Source: Trematomus loennbergii
Taxonomy: Eukaryota > Chordata > Actinopteri > Perciformes > Nototheniidae
DNA: 64,000 bases
Direction: 5' to 3'
Assembly (NCBI GenBank): GCA_012861695.1
Contig: JAAOOA010000060.1
Location: 18,841,625 to 18,905,624, forward strand
The position numbers were made by a program, and so were the translations under genes. A model generated the notes under the pieces. The model saw only the letters and a program-made list of their open reading frames with translations. It was not told the DNA's origin and did not search any database. How positions within the stretch are numbered: the first letter of the stretch is position 1; every line of letters starts with the position of its first letter. Positions 54,240 through 64,000 of the stretch are shown here, piece by piece.

Positions 54240-54488
54240 GCCGGGCAGTGCCTGGGGCAAGCCGGGAATTGAGCCGGGAGCGGCGGGACGCAAGCCGGGA
54301 GCCGAGCCGAGAGAGGCATGAGGCAAGCCGGGAGCCCAGCCGGGAGCGGCGGGAGGCAAGCCGGGAGCGGCGGGAGCCGAGCCGGTCAGTGCGGGAGGCA
54401 AGCCGGGAGCCGAGCCGGTCAGTGTGGGAGCCCAGGCGGGAGCCCAGGCGGGAGCCCAGACGGGAGCCCAGACGGGAGCCCAGGCAGT
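54240..54488. repeat. GC-rich minisatellite inside the transposase 5' region
   Basis: Repeated units built from GCCGGGAGC, GAGCCGGTCAGTG and GGGAGCCCAGGCG, about 15 bases each, fill 250 bases. All three forward frames stay open across most of it (P/G/A-rich or S/R/E-rich), so the open frames here are not evidence of coding. The repeat may have expanded after the element died. Confidence 0.85.
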
Positions 54489-56672
54489 CAGTGCTCTGAC
54501 CTACGTTAGTCCTACTGCCGCCGCTACTGACTTGGGAGACAGAGAAAGCGGCCCATCTCAGCCCATCCTGCCGGACTACCCAAAAACGTTTTTCGGGAAA
54601 CAGAGAAGATCATTTTCATCTGAGTACTACAAGACCTACACTTTTGTAGAATACAGCAAAGAGGCAGAGGCTGTGTTCTGTTTTCCATGCAGGCAATTCC
54701 AGTGCAGCAGCGGCTACAGAGATTCTGCCTTTTTAACTAATGGTGTGCGGGATTGGAAGAATGTGTTGCTAAAATTACAGCGACATGCGGAATGTGGATC
54801 ACATCGGCGGTGCATGGAGCTGTGGCAAGGCTATGTAGCATCTAAAACCACTGGTTCTGTCGCTGCCCAGTTTAGTGGCTCTCACAGAGCAATTGTTAAG
54901 TGTAACAGGGAATATGCAGCCGATATTGTGGATATGGTGCTATAGGCAAACAGGGGCTTCCTCTACGAGGGCACGATGAACGGGAGAGCTCTTCGAATCA
55001 AGGACACTTTTTGGAGCTATGCAAATGAACTGTTGGAAATAGCAGCGAAACAAGTAGAAAACATCATCATTCGTAGCATTGAGGATAACGAATTTTACAC
55101 CATTCTTGTGGACGGCACGTTCATTTAAGCAGGAGCAAATGACAGTGTGCGTCAGATATGCAGAGGGACTGGAAATCAAAGAGCGATTCCTTGGATTTGT
55201 GGATTGTTCAGAAGGGGCAGACGCAGAGGCACTATTCTGCCAAATCAAGCAGTTTCTGGAGCAATGCGGACTGTACCATTTACCAATTGTGGCACAGGGT
55301 TACGATGGGGCAGCCGTCATGTCTGGTCATGTTAATGGTGTTCAAACAAAACTACGCCAGGATCACTCGTCGGCTATTTACATCCATTGCATGGCCCACA
55401 AATTGAACCTTGTTTTGGTGGATGCGTGTAAGTCTAATCGCACAGCAATGGGGTTTTTTCTCACCCTTGAGAGTCTGTACACCTTCTTCGCCCAACCTGG
55501 AACTCATCATGCATACAAACAGCATCAAAATGAGCTGCGTTAAAGTGGAGCTTACGCACTGAGCAACACAAGGTGGGCTTGTAGATGGAAAACGTGTCTG
55601 CTGTGAAAGACTCTATGAAGGCCCTGATCTCCACCTTGTCCGAACTGTCGGTGCCACCTTATCGCAGATTTGTTGAGGCGTCTGGTCTGTTAAATGCTGT
55701 GCGAAGTGCAGATTTCTGCGTGAGTCTGATTATTTTCCATCAGTTACTCAGCATGGTGCATGTCGCACACAAGGCACTTCAAGGGAAAGAGACAACCCTG
55801 TCTAAGGCTGCAAGTGTCATTGAGTCCATGATGAAATGCTTTGAAAACATGAGGGCAACAAGTCAAAAGTGGGAGGACATCTGGATTGAAATCCAAGCAT
55901 TCTGTCAGTCAGTTGGCGTATGCATTGAAGAGAATGACGAGAGACCGCGCAAGAGGCCTGTCAAACAACCGTCTGCTCTCGACTGTGCAGTTGTCACCAG
56001 CACCCTTGGCCAAAGAGAGTACCAAACAAAACAGCTTGAAAAATAAATGGGCAATTCAGCTCTACTATCCTGTGCTGGATACACTTCTAGGTGAGTGTTC
56101 AACACGGTTTTCACCACAGTCAATGCCCATTGCAGAAAGTGTGGATGCAGTGTTTAAATGTGACTTCAGAGGGGCAGAGAGCCTTCTCAGCCAATACGCA
56201 AGCCTCCTCTCCATCAACCCAAAACTTGCACTGACTGAGATGACAATGGTGACGACAAAACTCCCAAGCATATCGATTGAAAATATAAAAAAGGAACTTG
56301 CACTGGACATTATCCTAACTACAAAAAGCTGTTTTGCCTGGCTCTCTCGTTACCCGTTGGCACAGCAACATGTGAGAGATCCAGTGGCGAGCCGTCAGGG
56401 CCCTCTAGGCCCTCTGGAGGGCCTAAGATATTCCAAAAAATAATATTTAAAAACATTAAAAAAAATATATTTTTTTTAAATATATATTTTTTTAATATTA
56501 TTTTTGTTATATTTTTCATTATTTTACCGAAAAAAAACTTGATTTAATTGTATTTAAAATAACATTTCCAAAGAAATAAATCCTTCGAATCTGCCTGTTC
56601 ATTCTCTGTTTGAATGTAGGGGTTACATGAAAGAAGCTGTCTGGCCCTCTCTGCGATTCACAGAGGGCCCGC

Positions 56673-57800
56673 TATAGAGTGGCGAAGTCCCTCCCACTTA
56701 CTTCCGGGGTATGGGACCTTATTTCGGAAAAATTATGCATTGAAGTCAATGGGGAGAGAAAACTTATCTTTCGATCCCGTTTGAATTGTGCCATGAATTA
56801 CACATATGATGTTTGTCAATCTTAAAAAATCATTTCCATGTCAAAAAAGTCACAGTTTGTCTTAAAACTGTTGAAATATAAGACTTTGAAAAATACGAAA
56901 CTAGAAAGACTACAAATCCCAGAGTCGCGTAAGTGATGTCACAATTGAGACACTACGATACACGTATAATACCGTATATATACGATCAGCGCCATATAGA
57001 TAGAATCTATCTATATGGCGCTGGCTCAGATAAGATAACTTTCACAAGATGCCTGTGTGCTTAGTACCAGGTTGTTATTATACCAGCAATGGTCTTGCTC
57101 TTTTTTTGCTTCCCGTCTGATGAAAGAGGAGTGTAGATCAAGCTACCTAGCTAGTAGCTAGCACGTTAGTTAGCATTACAGCCTTGTCATTTTTATTAGC
57201 CTTAACATGAAGTAACATTAAGTAACCCAAAATGTTAAACAGTAAGAGTAGTAGTCATATTTCGTGAACCCTTTGAATAGTACTGTCACCGGTGTGATCA
57301 TTCTATAATACACCATTTAAGCCCGGGGGAGAAATGCTAACGCTAACGCTAGCGATCTTCTCTACTTCATGCTATCTGCACAAATGGTTGACATTAAACA
57401 TTAAAACGACCGGGCAGTTCAGAGAGAATCGAAGGCAGGCAGGCAGCTTTGCATGACATTCTTCAGGACATTGTGGTGATAGTGTGAGGGTAGCCAATCG
57501 GTTTGTTGACAGTAGTGACGGCCATCTTGGTGACGTGTGTTGTTCTGTGAGACCAGAGATGTAGTTCATTGAGCGGTTCACACAAACAAATGTGTTACTT
57601 CACAGTTTTACGACACATTTTATTTTTTTGACTTGCAAAATTATCTTTTAAATTGACAAACATCATATGTGTAATTCGTGGCACAATTCAAACGGGATCG
57701 AAAGATAATCTTTCTCTCTCCATTGACTTCAATGCATAACTTTTCCGAAATAAGGTCCCATGGGGCTCAACCGGAAGGGGAGGGACTTCGCCACTCTATA
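56673..57800. mobile_element. Foldback-type element with about 150-bp inverted arms, nested in the hAT element
   Basis: The left arm (56673-56822, starting TATAGAGTGGCGAAGTCCCT) and the right arm (about 57655-57800, ending AGGGACTTCGCCACTCTATA) are inverted repeats with roughly 150 bases of strong similarity. They include GGGACCTTATTTCGGAAAA and TTTCGATCCCGTTTGAATTG in both arms. TATA at the outer edge may be the target duplication. The interior has no transposase. Confidence 0.82.
56988..57022. repeat. Perfect 16-bp hairpin inside the foldback element
   Basis: AGCGCCATATAGATAG, a three-base loop (AAT), then CTATCTATATGGCGCT. The arms are exact complements. Confidence 0.9.
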
Positions 57801-58430
57801 GTAACTGAACGAGAGAGTAATGTCAAATGACAGTACAATTGACCAATCATATCTTCCCTCTAAATGGGTGGGTTTTATTATCGCGGACTTTATGACAAGT
57901 TCCGCCCGCTGTGAAACTTTCTTGTTTCCATAGCAACAACAACTTCCTGTCAACAGCGTGAACTCGCCTTCAAAATAAAAGCATGCCAAATTACACTTAA
58001 GCAACAAGCAACGAAAGTAACAAACACAATGCAATATCATTTTCAATGTCAAAGAACACAAATTGGGTTCACAGGTGTTGTTTTGTGTGGTAGAGGGTCG
58101 CTGTCATTGATGCGTTTTGCACCCTGGGCCGTTGTTTTGATATTCCGCTGAAGTATACGCTGTGACGTAATAACTTTTTTTTTTCTTTTTTCGAGGGAAG
58201 GGGTGGGGGTCAGAGGGCCTAGGTATAAAGCTCACGGATCGCCACGGAGAGATCGTTCTCAGCAATGTGGCGTATCAGAAACTGGTTCAGAACAACGATG
58301 AATCAGGAGAGGTTGACAACACTGAGCCTGCTTCACATTGAGAGCAACCTCACAGAAAAAATCAAAGCAGAGGACATTATTGATGCCTATGATGCCACGG
58401 CGAAGCGTCGCATATTGCTCCATTAAGGTA

Positions 58431-61400
58431 GGACAATTAGTTTAAGTTATAAGCTGCCAAGTATTGATATTGACACTGTTTATTGTTTAAAAAAGTTAAT
58501 GTTAAAATAAATAATACATGGACAGATACAAGGAATAAAGCAGCAACCTCTACTGATAAACAATCAAATAAAAAGCTACTTAAACATCGAAATCAATTAT
58601 CACTGGGCTGGACATTACTCATGAAAAGGTATAACATTATATACATATTGCTCAACAGCAAAAGTAATATGTTAATTATCTTACTTTATCTTACCCCCCT
58701 CATAGGAACTCCTCCAGATGTAACTTCTCTTTACGTTTCTCAAATTGAGTACAACATTTGTAGCATTTCATTGCATTTATAAATAGATCATTGATGCTAA
58801 TCTCAATCTATTCTGCACATTGATAGATTACCTCTGAGTGCCTGACACAACAATTCCATGTCAAGTGTTGAGGATAAAGTGTTACAGTAAGTTTATTTAT
58901 TCCTCAGATTACTTTTTTGGTTGTAACTAGTAACATAAATTTACATTCAAATTAAACCCGGCATGCAATAATCCACCTTCTCTTCCTCACTCACCTGTAC
59001 TGTAACAAGTTAGTTTTAGAACATAACTCAACACTGGGTAAAACATCCTGGATATGTTGAGTTGTTTTTTTCTTTAAAATAGTGCGGCTAGAAAAGAGGC
59101 AGCATTTCAACCAGCATCATTTTGATACTTTCCACTTCCAATATAACAAAACACTTCGGTTGAAAAGGCTTCAGCCTGAATACCTTAATCGAACATTGCC
59201 AAAGCAGGTGAAAAGAGAAGGATTTCTGCAAACACTTACATGAAGGACAAGCTTTGAGATCTGGCCTTACCCACAAACAGTATGCCTTCGTTCACCTTCA
59301 TGTATGACTCACTCAAGATCCGTCGATCAGGATGTCCACTTCTTTATATCCCTCTTGAGAGCTATAGGAACTTAGCTTCCTTAACCTTGTAACACACATC
59401 AGGTATTCATGTTTTGTCAAAGTGGTACATCGGTTATGTTTTTCCTGTCACTTCTAAGGGTTTTGTCCATGAAAAAGTCCTGATGAACTGCACATTCTGC
59501 TGCAAGGTGATTGTGATGCCTCTTTGGGCAAGGACCTTTAAAATGCACCCCCTCCAACGATTGGCAATCATTTATGTGCAAGTTGGATCAGCTGGAGGTT
59601 AGGCGAGCTTCTCTTGCGACATGTATCTACGAGAGAAGAGAGGGTATGGTTGCTTATGGAAACACTTTCTCGAGGTAACAAGTTGTATTGATTTTGTGAT
59701 ACAATGTTGTTTTGTCATGATAATGGAAAATAATCTTCTCATCTCAAGAAAATAAAATGTGTTCCCATTGTAAGATGGCCTCTAGTGTGTTTGATTTTCT
59801 TTGTTATCATAAAAAGACTATAACTGCATTTCATTGTGCAACCCTGTGTGGTAAAAGGACACCAAAAGAACCTTGATACCTTAAGATAACAAGAAGATGT
59901 TGGTCTAAAGACTGTAATAAAAATAAACTACAGCAAAACAGTCATACATACTAGGCAGGTATAAATAAGTATGGAAGGTAGAACAATTGTATGTCGGTGC
60001 ATGGGGAAAGACTGAAAAATTGCCGAAGAAAAACCCACTTAATGTCTCGAGAGTAGGTTTGTCCTTAGAATCATACAGTAAGTCTAATATAATATTCTTA
60101 TTAAATGGTGTCAGAATTGACTTTATTTTTGGATTTGCATTTAGGAGAATAATATTTTGGTTCAAAGGCCTCGCTTGTTCCCTCTCAGGAGGTCGTCATA
60201 TACAGTAGAGGCCTTCTTGATTGTGTTTCCTTGTTTTCTTGCCTTTGAAGAGAGAAGACTCCGATGGGTAAAATCATCAGGGGGGGTGCAGACAAGAGAG
60301 TGACTCGGAGGGAATAGGATAGTTGGAGGAAGAGAATTCAGAAGACAGGATAAGGAAAAAATACTATCATTATGAAAAGCTACATTTGCGCTTATTTGGG
60401 GTTGTAATTCAGTGAGATAAGTGTGTTTAAATCTTGCAGCTTTATAAAGTCAACCATCTTACTTTCTCATTTCCTTTAAGCAGAACCACAGACAAGCACT
60501 CTCTGGATTTATCCTTGATGGTTTGAATGTGACACTAGGAAAGGTAAAGACGTTTAACAAGAGAGCAGCAATAAACGCCCAGTAGGGGACGAAGGTTGGA
60601 TTGTGTGAAGAAAAGAAAATTGGCAGACCTTTCACAGAACATGATTCAGACGGTGGAAATGCCCATGTGGTGAATTCTATTGTTTTGCTCTTGGCTGAGA
60701 GTTTAACATTTTTTTTTTTAGTCATCTGAAAAAGGAGCGCTCAAAGTCTTCAGTATATTAAAGGTTATGGGATGAATAAGGAAAGACCAGAGGAAAGACC
60801 AGGTAGTGAATGTGTTTAATTGCTGCTAGAACATACTTGTGTACCAATGAGACTAATTGAGGTGTGTTGTTTTGATCGGTTCGAGGATGAAAATCACTCC
60901 CTAAGGATTTGTGTTGGTGATTTTAACACAACTTAGGTGAAGAAGCTACTCTATGGAGAGCTTTTTTTAATCATTCTTTATACTGTTAGGCACCGGCGTA
61001 ATTTGTCGTTTTAACTATCCAAAACCCTTACAGTATATCAGGCTCACTTCTGTTGGCTTGGTCTCTTTATATTTGTTTATGATAAAAAAGATAATATTAC
61101 ACCAACCTTATCCTTCAGCGCTGTCCTAGACAAAAGCTAGAGCAAGCGTAGGAACTTTAAATTGGTTGAAATTAGATTTATGGGTTTTTTTCTCACTCAA
61201 TTAATAAAGACAGGAAAGGCAAAAACACATAGATACAGGAAAGAAAAATCATGTATATAGTTCAGGTTTTTATCACACTGTCATTTCGAAGCTACATTTA
61301 TTTATTTTAAACACAGGATCTCTTAGCTTCTGATAATGTATGATGTTTCCACTTTTAATATCTGTCTTTTTGCGTGCATCAGCTATTCCATCTCCAGGAA

Positions 61401-62726
61401 ACTTGAGCAACTCTTCAGACATGTATTAGTGTTTCTATTGAAGGGTAATACAACATTTAAGAAAGGTAGGAAGGTTTTTACCTTTAATTCTGATGGCTCA
61501 TCAGAAAAAAAGATTTAGCACAGAGATGTTGAACTAAGGAAAAATATATTGGGATAGGATTTGCATTATTTTAACCTAGAAGTTGTTCATCTCCTGGCCT
61601 TTCCAACAAAACTGATGATCTATCTTTGGAAACACTTTTTAAACAAGTACATAAGCCATACTTATCTCTCTTTGAATTTCAGCCTGATAAGTCTTGAGTT
61701 TCAGATCATCCTAAAGAGCTTTGGCCCTGAGACACTCCATTAGATACATTTGGAGGACTTCTAAGAAACGACTGAAGTTAATAACATCATTTTTAAAAAG
61801 CAATAAATAATGAAAAAGTCAGGCTTTCTGGCTGTTCTCTGGTATCCAAGGCTACCCAAGCAACCTTAAAATCCCTCTGACGAGCTGTGAATTTTTTTAT
61901 TTAATCTAGAAGTATTTTATTTAATAGACTTGTGAAAGCTGCTAACACACTGGATAGATTATTTGGTTTAATGTTTAGAAAGCAAGTTATGTTCACTGTT
62001 GCTATGAGGAAGCGTTCATAATAAAACGTTTTCATAAGAACAATGTAGCCCATAAAATGATAATGTGAAAATGGAAGGGGTCTCTGGTTATTTGAACCTA
62101 CAGAGAATAATCACCAAAATCAGCAACTACCCCAGATCTACATAGCTTGAAAAAGAAGAAGAAGAAGATGGACCTTATTATTTATTTATTTATAATACCG
62201 AGTTTAAGCTAACTGTTATATGTAAAGCTGTCAGGCCGCAACTTTGTGTTCTGATTTACTGTCATAAATCGTCGTACTGGATAAAGGGTGTCCTTCACAG
62301 TAAATAAAATACCACCTTGGTTTAAGCTATGCAATATTTGTGCTTGAAAGCAAGGGACAAGAGTAGCTAGAGATCAGGAGGCATTACAAAAATACACAAA
62401 CATATTATTTTTGCCACACCAAGATGAAAGTGGCTCTTTTGGTGAAGAATAACTCTCATGCCAATAACAGCAGTTATTAACTAGAGAATGCAATTCCTGA
62501 AGAAATTGCTAGTAGGAATGCTTTATGCTGAAAATCTGACGCTAAACTGCTATGCTGAAATGTAATGTGTAAGAAGAAAGTGAAGAATTTAGATTGAAAT
62601 GATACATGAACACTGGGGGCTTGAATGTGTGATGAGAGAAGAAAAGAGAGTAAAAAGGCTTGGAAAAGCAGCAGAATATTTGAACTGCAAACCTTTGAAC
62701 TAACTTGATGGTGAATGATCTGTCGC
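58431..62726. other. Gene-free interval of about 4.3 kb
   Basis: AT-rich sequence with only short open frames, none with a recognisable domain or clear splice context. I see no transposon ends, RNA gene or tandem repeat apart from short A/T runs. Confidence 0.5.
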
Positions 62727-63425
62727 CATGCCAACGGCATTTGAAGAAATCTCAAAACTGTCCCGTAGATGTCTTCACGGCTGGACTGTTAGCACACATG
62801 TGAAGTTTTAGCACTTTTTGACAATTTTCATAGGAGTTATAGCAATATCGTGTTTTATTGCAAGGGATGCGTTGCCAACAGCTTTTGAGGAAAACTCACT
62901 AATGGTATATAGACATGTTGAGGGCTGGACCATTAACTGTCATCTGAAGTCTGGTGGTGTTTGGATCATTTGCATAGGTATCACGACAACATCGTGTTTT
63001 ATGGCGAGGGATGCGTTTCCATGGAAACAGCCTATCAGATTTGGCGTAGAGCTGTTGAGGCATGGACCGGTGATATACAAGCGAATGTTTGGGGACGATC
63101 GGACCGTGTCCATTGGAGTTACAGCGACATCGTGTTTCATGGCGAGCATTGTGTTGCCATGGCAAGGGCATTTGAAGAAATCTCAAAACTGTCTCGTAGA
63201 TGTCTTCACGGCTGGACTGTTAGCACACATGTGAATTTTGAGCACTTTTTGAACATTTTCATAGGAGTTAAAGAGACATCGTGTTTTATGGCGAGGGATG
63301 CGTTTCCATGGAAACGGCATATGGTGAGATCTCAGATATGGCGTAGAGCTGTTGAGGCATGGACGTACATATGAAATGAACAGTTAGAACTGACTGCTGT
63401 CAGTTGGAGTGATGACATCATCGTG
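62727..63425. repeat. Tandem array with about 145-bp period and three-unit higher-order pattern
   Basis: The core motif, (A/G)CATCGTGTTTTATGGCGAGG and diverged forms, occurs near 62845, 62990, 63127, 63276 and, decayed, 63418, with spacings of about 138-149 bases. The linked block TTGAAGAAATCTCAAAACTG followed by CACGGCTGGACTGTTAGCAC occurs at 62741 and 63172, 431 bases apart, i.e. three units. The longest frames across the array (for example 62961-63374) reflect the repeat and show no known domain. Confidence 0.85.
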
Positions 63426-64000
63426 TTACACACAGGTGTTTATAGTTGAGCTAACAAGCTATGAAAAGATCAAAGTTTAATTGTCTGAATGAGAGATGAA
63501 CCTCTTACATGTGAACGTTTTGTGGAAGAACGATAACAGATATCTGTGAAATTTCAAAACGTGAAGCATGTCAAGGAAGTTGAGTATCTGAAGTGTAATT
63601 TTTGTGTACTTTCGGGTTAATAATGTGGCCTTTTTGGCAGTTTAACTAAAGGTGTGCGGCTGCTGCTGTGAGGAAATATCTGCCTGAAATTACAATGGGC
63701 TTTAATGGAGACATGTTGAACGTTTTTGTCACTTCATGCCCTCAAGAGGCATTTTGTTTAATTATTTTTGCTTAATTATTTGTCATTTTTCAAGCTACGA
63801 GATGTTTTCCTACGTTTGTCATGAAAATTATGTCTCAGGAATGTAGGGTTTGGGAATTATGGCAGTTTTAAACAAAATATGAAGGGAACATTTCAAGATT
63901 TCCTACCCTCTAGCTGTGACATCACGCACTTTAACTTAACGAGCTGCGCAATGTTAAAGTTCAAATGTTAAAAATGGGATGTATTATGGGATGTATCTCT

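Larger units (their letters stand above)
56382..58246. mobile_element. Non-autonomous hAT-type element inserted in the transposase
   Basis: The left end CAGTGGCGAGCCGTCAG and the right end (inverted CGTGGCGATCCGTGAG) are hAT-like terminal repeats. An exact 8-bp target duplication, GAGAGATC, flanks them at 56374-56381 and 58247-58254. Joining the two sides removes the insertion and restores the E-R-S-F-S-A-M dimerisation motif apart from one missing base. Length 1865 bp. It carries no transposase and contains a further inserted element. Confidence 0.88.
54144..58426 (+). pseudogene. hAT-family transposase (ZMYM1-like), frameshifted and split by an insertion
   Basis: The ATG at 54144 opens MDIRTFFKANNKTNPMPQRT, a start common in this transposase group. 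Next comes a GC-rich repeat segment (54240-54488). A TTF-type zinc finger follows at about 54580-54750 (FFGKQRRSFSSEYYKTYTF, AVFCFPCRQF). Then comes a DUF4371-like/RNase-H-like region with YTILVDGT, QGYDGAAVMSG, IHCMAHKLNLVLVD. Further segments are 55585-56046 and 56050-56373 (VDAVFKCDFRGAESLL, LSRYPLAQQH). After the inserted element the hAT dimerisation motif resumes: ERSFSAMWRIRNWFRTTMNQ, then ERLTTLSLLHIESN, stop at 58424-58426. Frame breaks lie in the repeat segment, near 54945, 55125, 55545 and 56045, and one base is missing beside the insertion site. It cannot encode an active enzyme. It might be mistaken for a zinc finger MYM-type gene in automatic annotation. Confidence 0.85.
53844..58430 (+). 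mobile_element. Decayed autonomous hAT transposon (ZMYM/TTF transposase), interrupted
   Basis: The probable left end is CAGGGCGGCGGGTACTGTAG at 53844, followed by AGGGAAGGCTAAGCCTTCCC, an end structure seen in hAT-type elements. The transposase lies at 54144-58426. A second element of 1865 bp is inserted between its DUF4371-like and dimerisation regions. No matching right end or 8-bp target duplication was found after the stop codon, so the right limit given is only the end of the coding region. Confidence 0.65.

Noticed and set aside
54216..54509. Arg/Ser/Glu-rich and Pro/Gly-rich frames in several registers
   Set aside because: They arise from one GC-rich minisatellite; the real transposase frame is defined by the flanking MDIRTFF and zinc-finger segments.
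54144..58426. Functional host gene of the zinc finger MYM type
   Set aside because: Several frameshifts, a 1.9 kb transposon inside the dimerisation region and hAT-like end sequence point to a dead transposase, not a host gene.
62818..63374. Overlapping 95-138 codon frames on both strands at the right end
   Set aside because: They coincide with the 145-bp tandem array; the repeated peptide blocks follow the DNA period and show no known domain.
62727..63425. CRISPR-like spacing of repeats
   Set aside because: Units are about 145 bases with no constant short repeat plus unique spacer pattern, and the genome is eukaryotic.

Overview
This is a nuclear genomic window from a teleost fish. The evidence is intron-containing vertebrate genes with consensus GT-AG splice sites, a C1-inhibitor gene with two immunoglobulin domains in front of the serpin (the fish arrangement), and a load of L2-type LINEs, hAT elements and MITEs typical of fish. 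I cannot name the species. There are no operons or CRISPR arrays, and I recognise no tRNA or rRNA gene.

Layout. 1-4853 (+): last three coding exons of a DOC2-family C2-domain gene, followed by a long (CA)n microsatellite. 5.1-8.1 kb: gene-free. 8113-12040 (-): complete ten-exon C1 inhibitor (serping1), 598 codons in an unbroken frame. 13.7-17.8 kb (+): tmem134, seven coding exons. 16.06-25.0 kb: a roughly 4 kb tandem duplication carrying tmem134 exons 6-7 and aip. The upstream aip copy lacks exons 1-2 and is cut off in exon 6; the downstream copy (22780-25297, +) is complete. 27432-32344 (-): cdk2ap2, four coding exons, with two MITE-like elements in its introns. 34-40 kb: a mosaic of MITE pieces, LINE ends and direct repeats with two short telomere-like tracts. 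40.35-49.43 kb: a second tandem duplication of about 4.5 kb, with no recognisable host gene. 49.8-52.2 kb (+): a decayed L2-type LINE. 53.8-58.4 kb (+): a decayed hAT transposon with a ZMYM/TTF-type transposase, split by a second hAT-type element that itself carries a third, foldback-type element. 58.4-64 kb: gene-free, with a tandem array of about 145-bp units near the end.

How the genes relate. DOC2 (vesicle exocytosis), C1 inhibitor (secreted complement and contact protease inhibitor), TMEM134 (small membrane protein), AIP (HSP90/AhR co-chaperone) and CDK2AP2 (CDK2-associated, NuRD-linked) share no pathway. Their proximity is synteny: TMEM134, AIP, CDK2AP2 and a DOC2G pseudogene lie on human 11q13, from general knowledge. 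SERPING1 is elsewhere on human chromosome 11, so its place between doc2 and tmem134 is a local peculiarity.

Main cautions. Three conserved coding exons (tmem134 exon 1, aip exon 2, cdk2ap2 exon 2) are each exactly one base short, and each break falls at or beside a C or G run. The copies of both tandem duplications differ largely by one- or two-base indels plus one roughly 1 kb indel. Together this suggests a long-read assembly with residual indel errors and probable retained-haplotype duplications, although true tandem duplications cannot be excluded from sequence alone. I found no convincing new molecular system. The most unusual structures are the three-level transposon nest, the long hairpin before the transposase and the 145-bp array.
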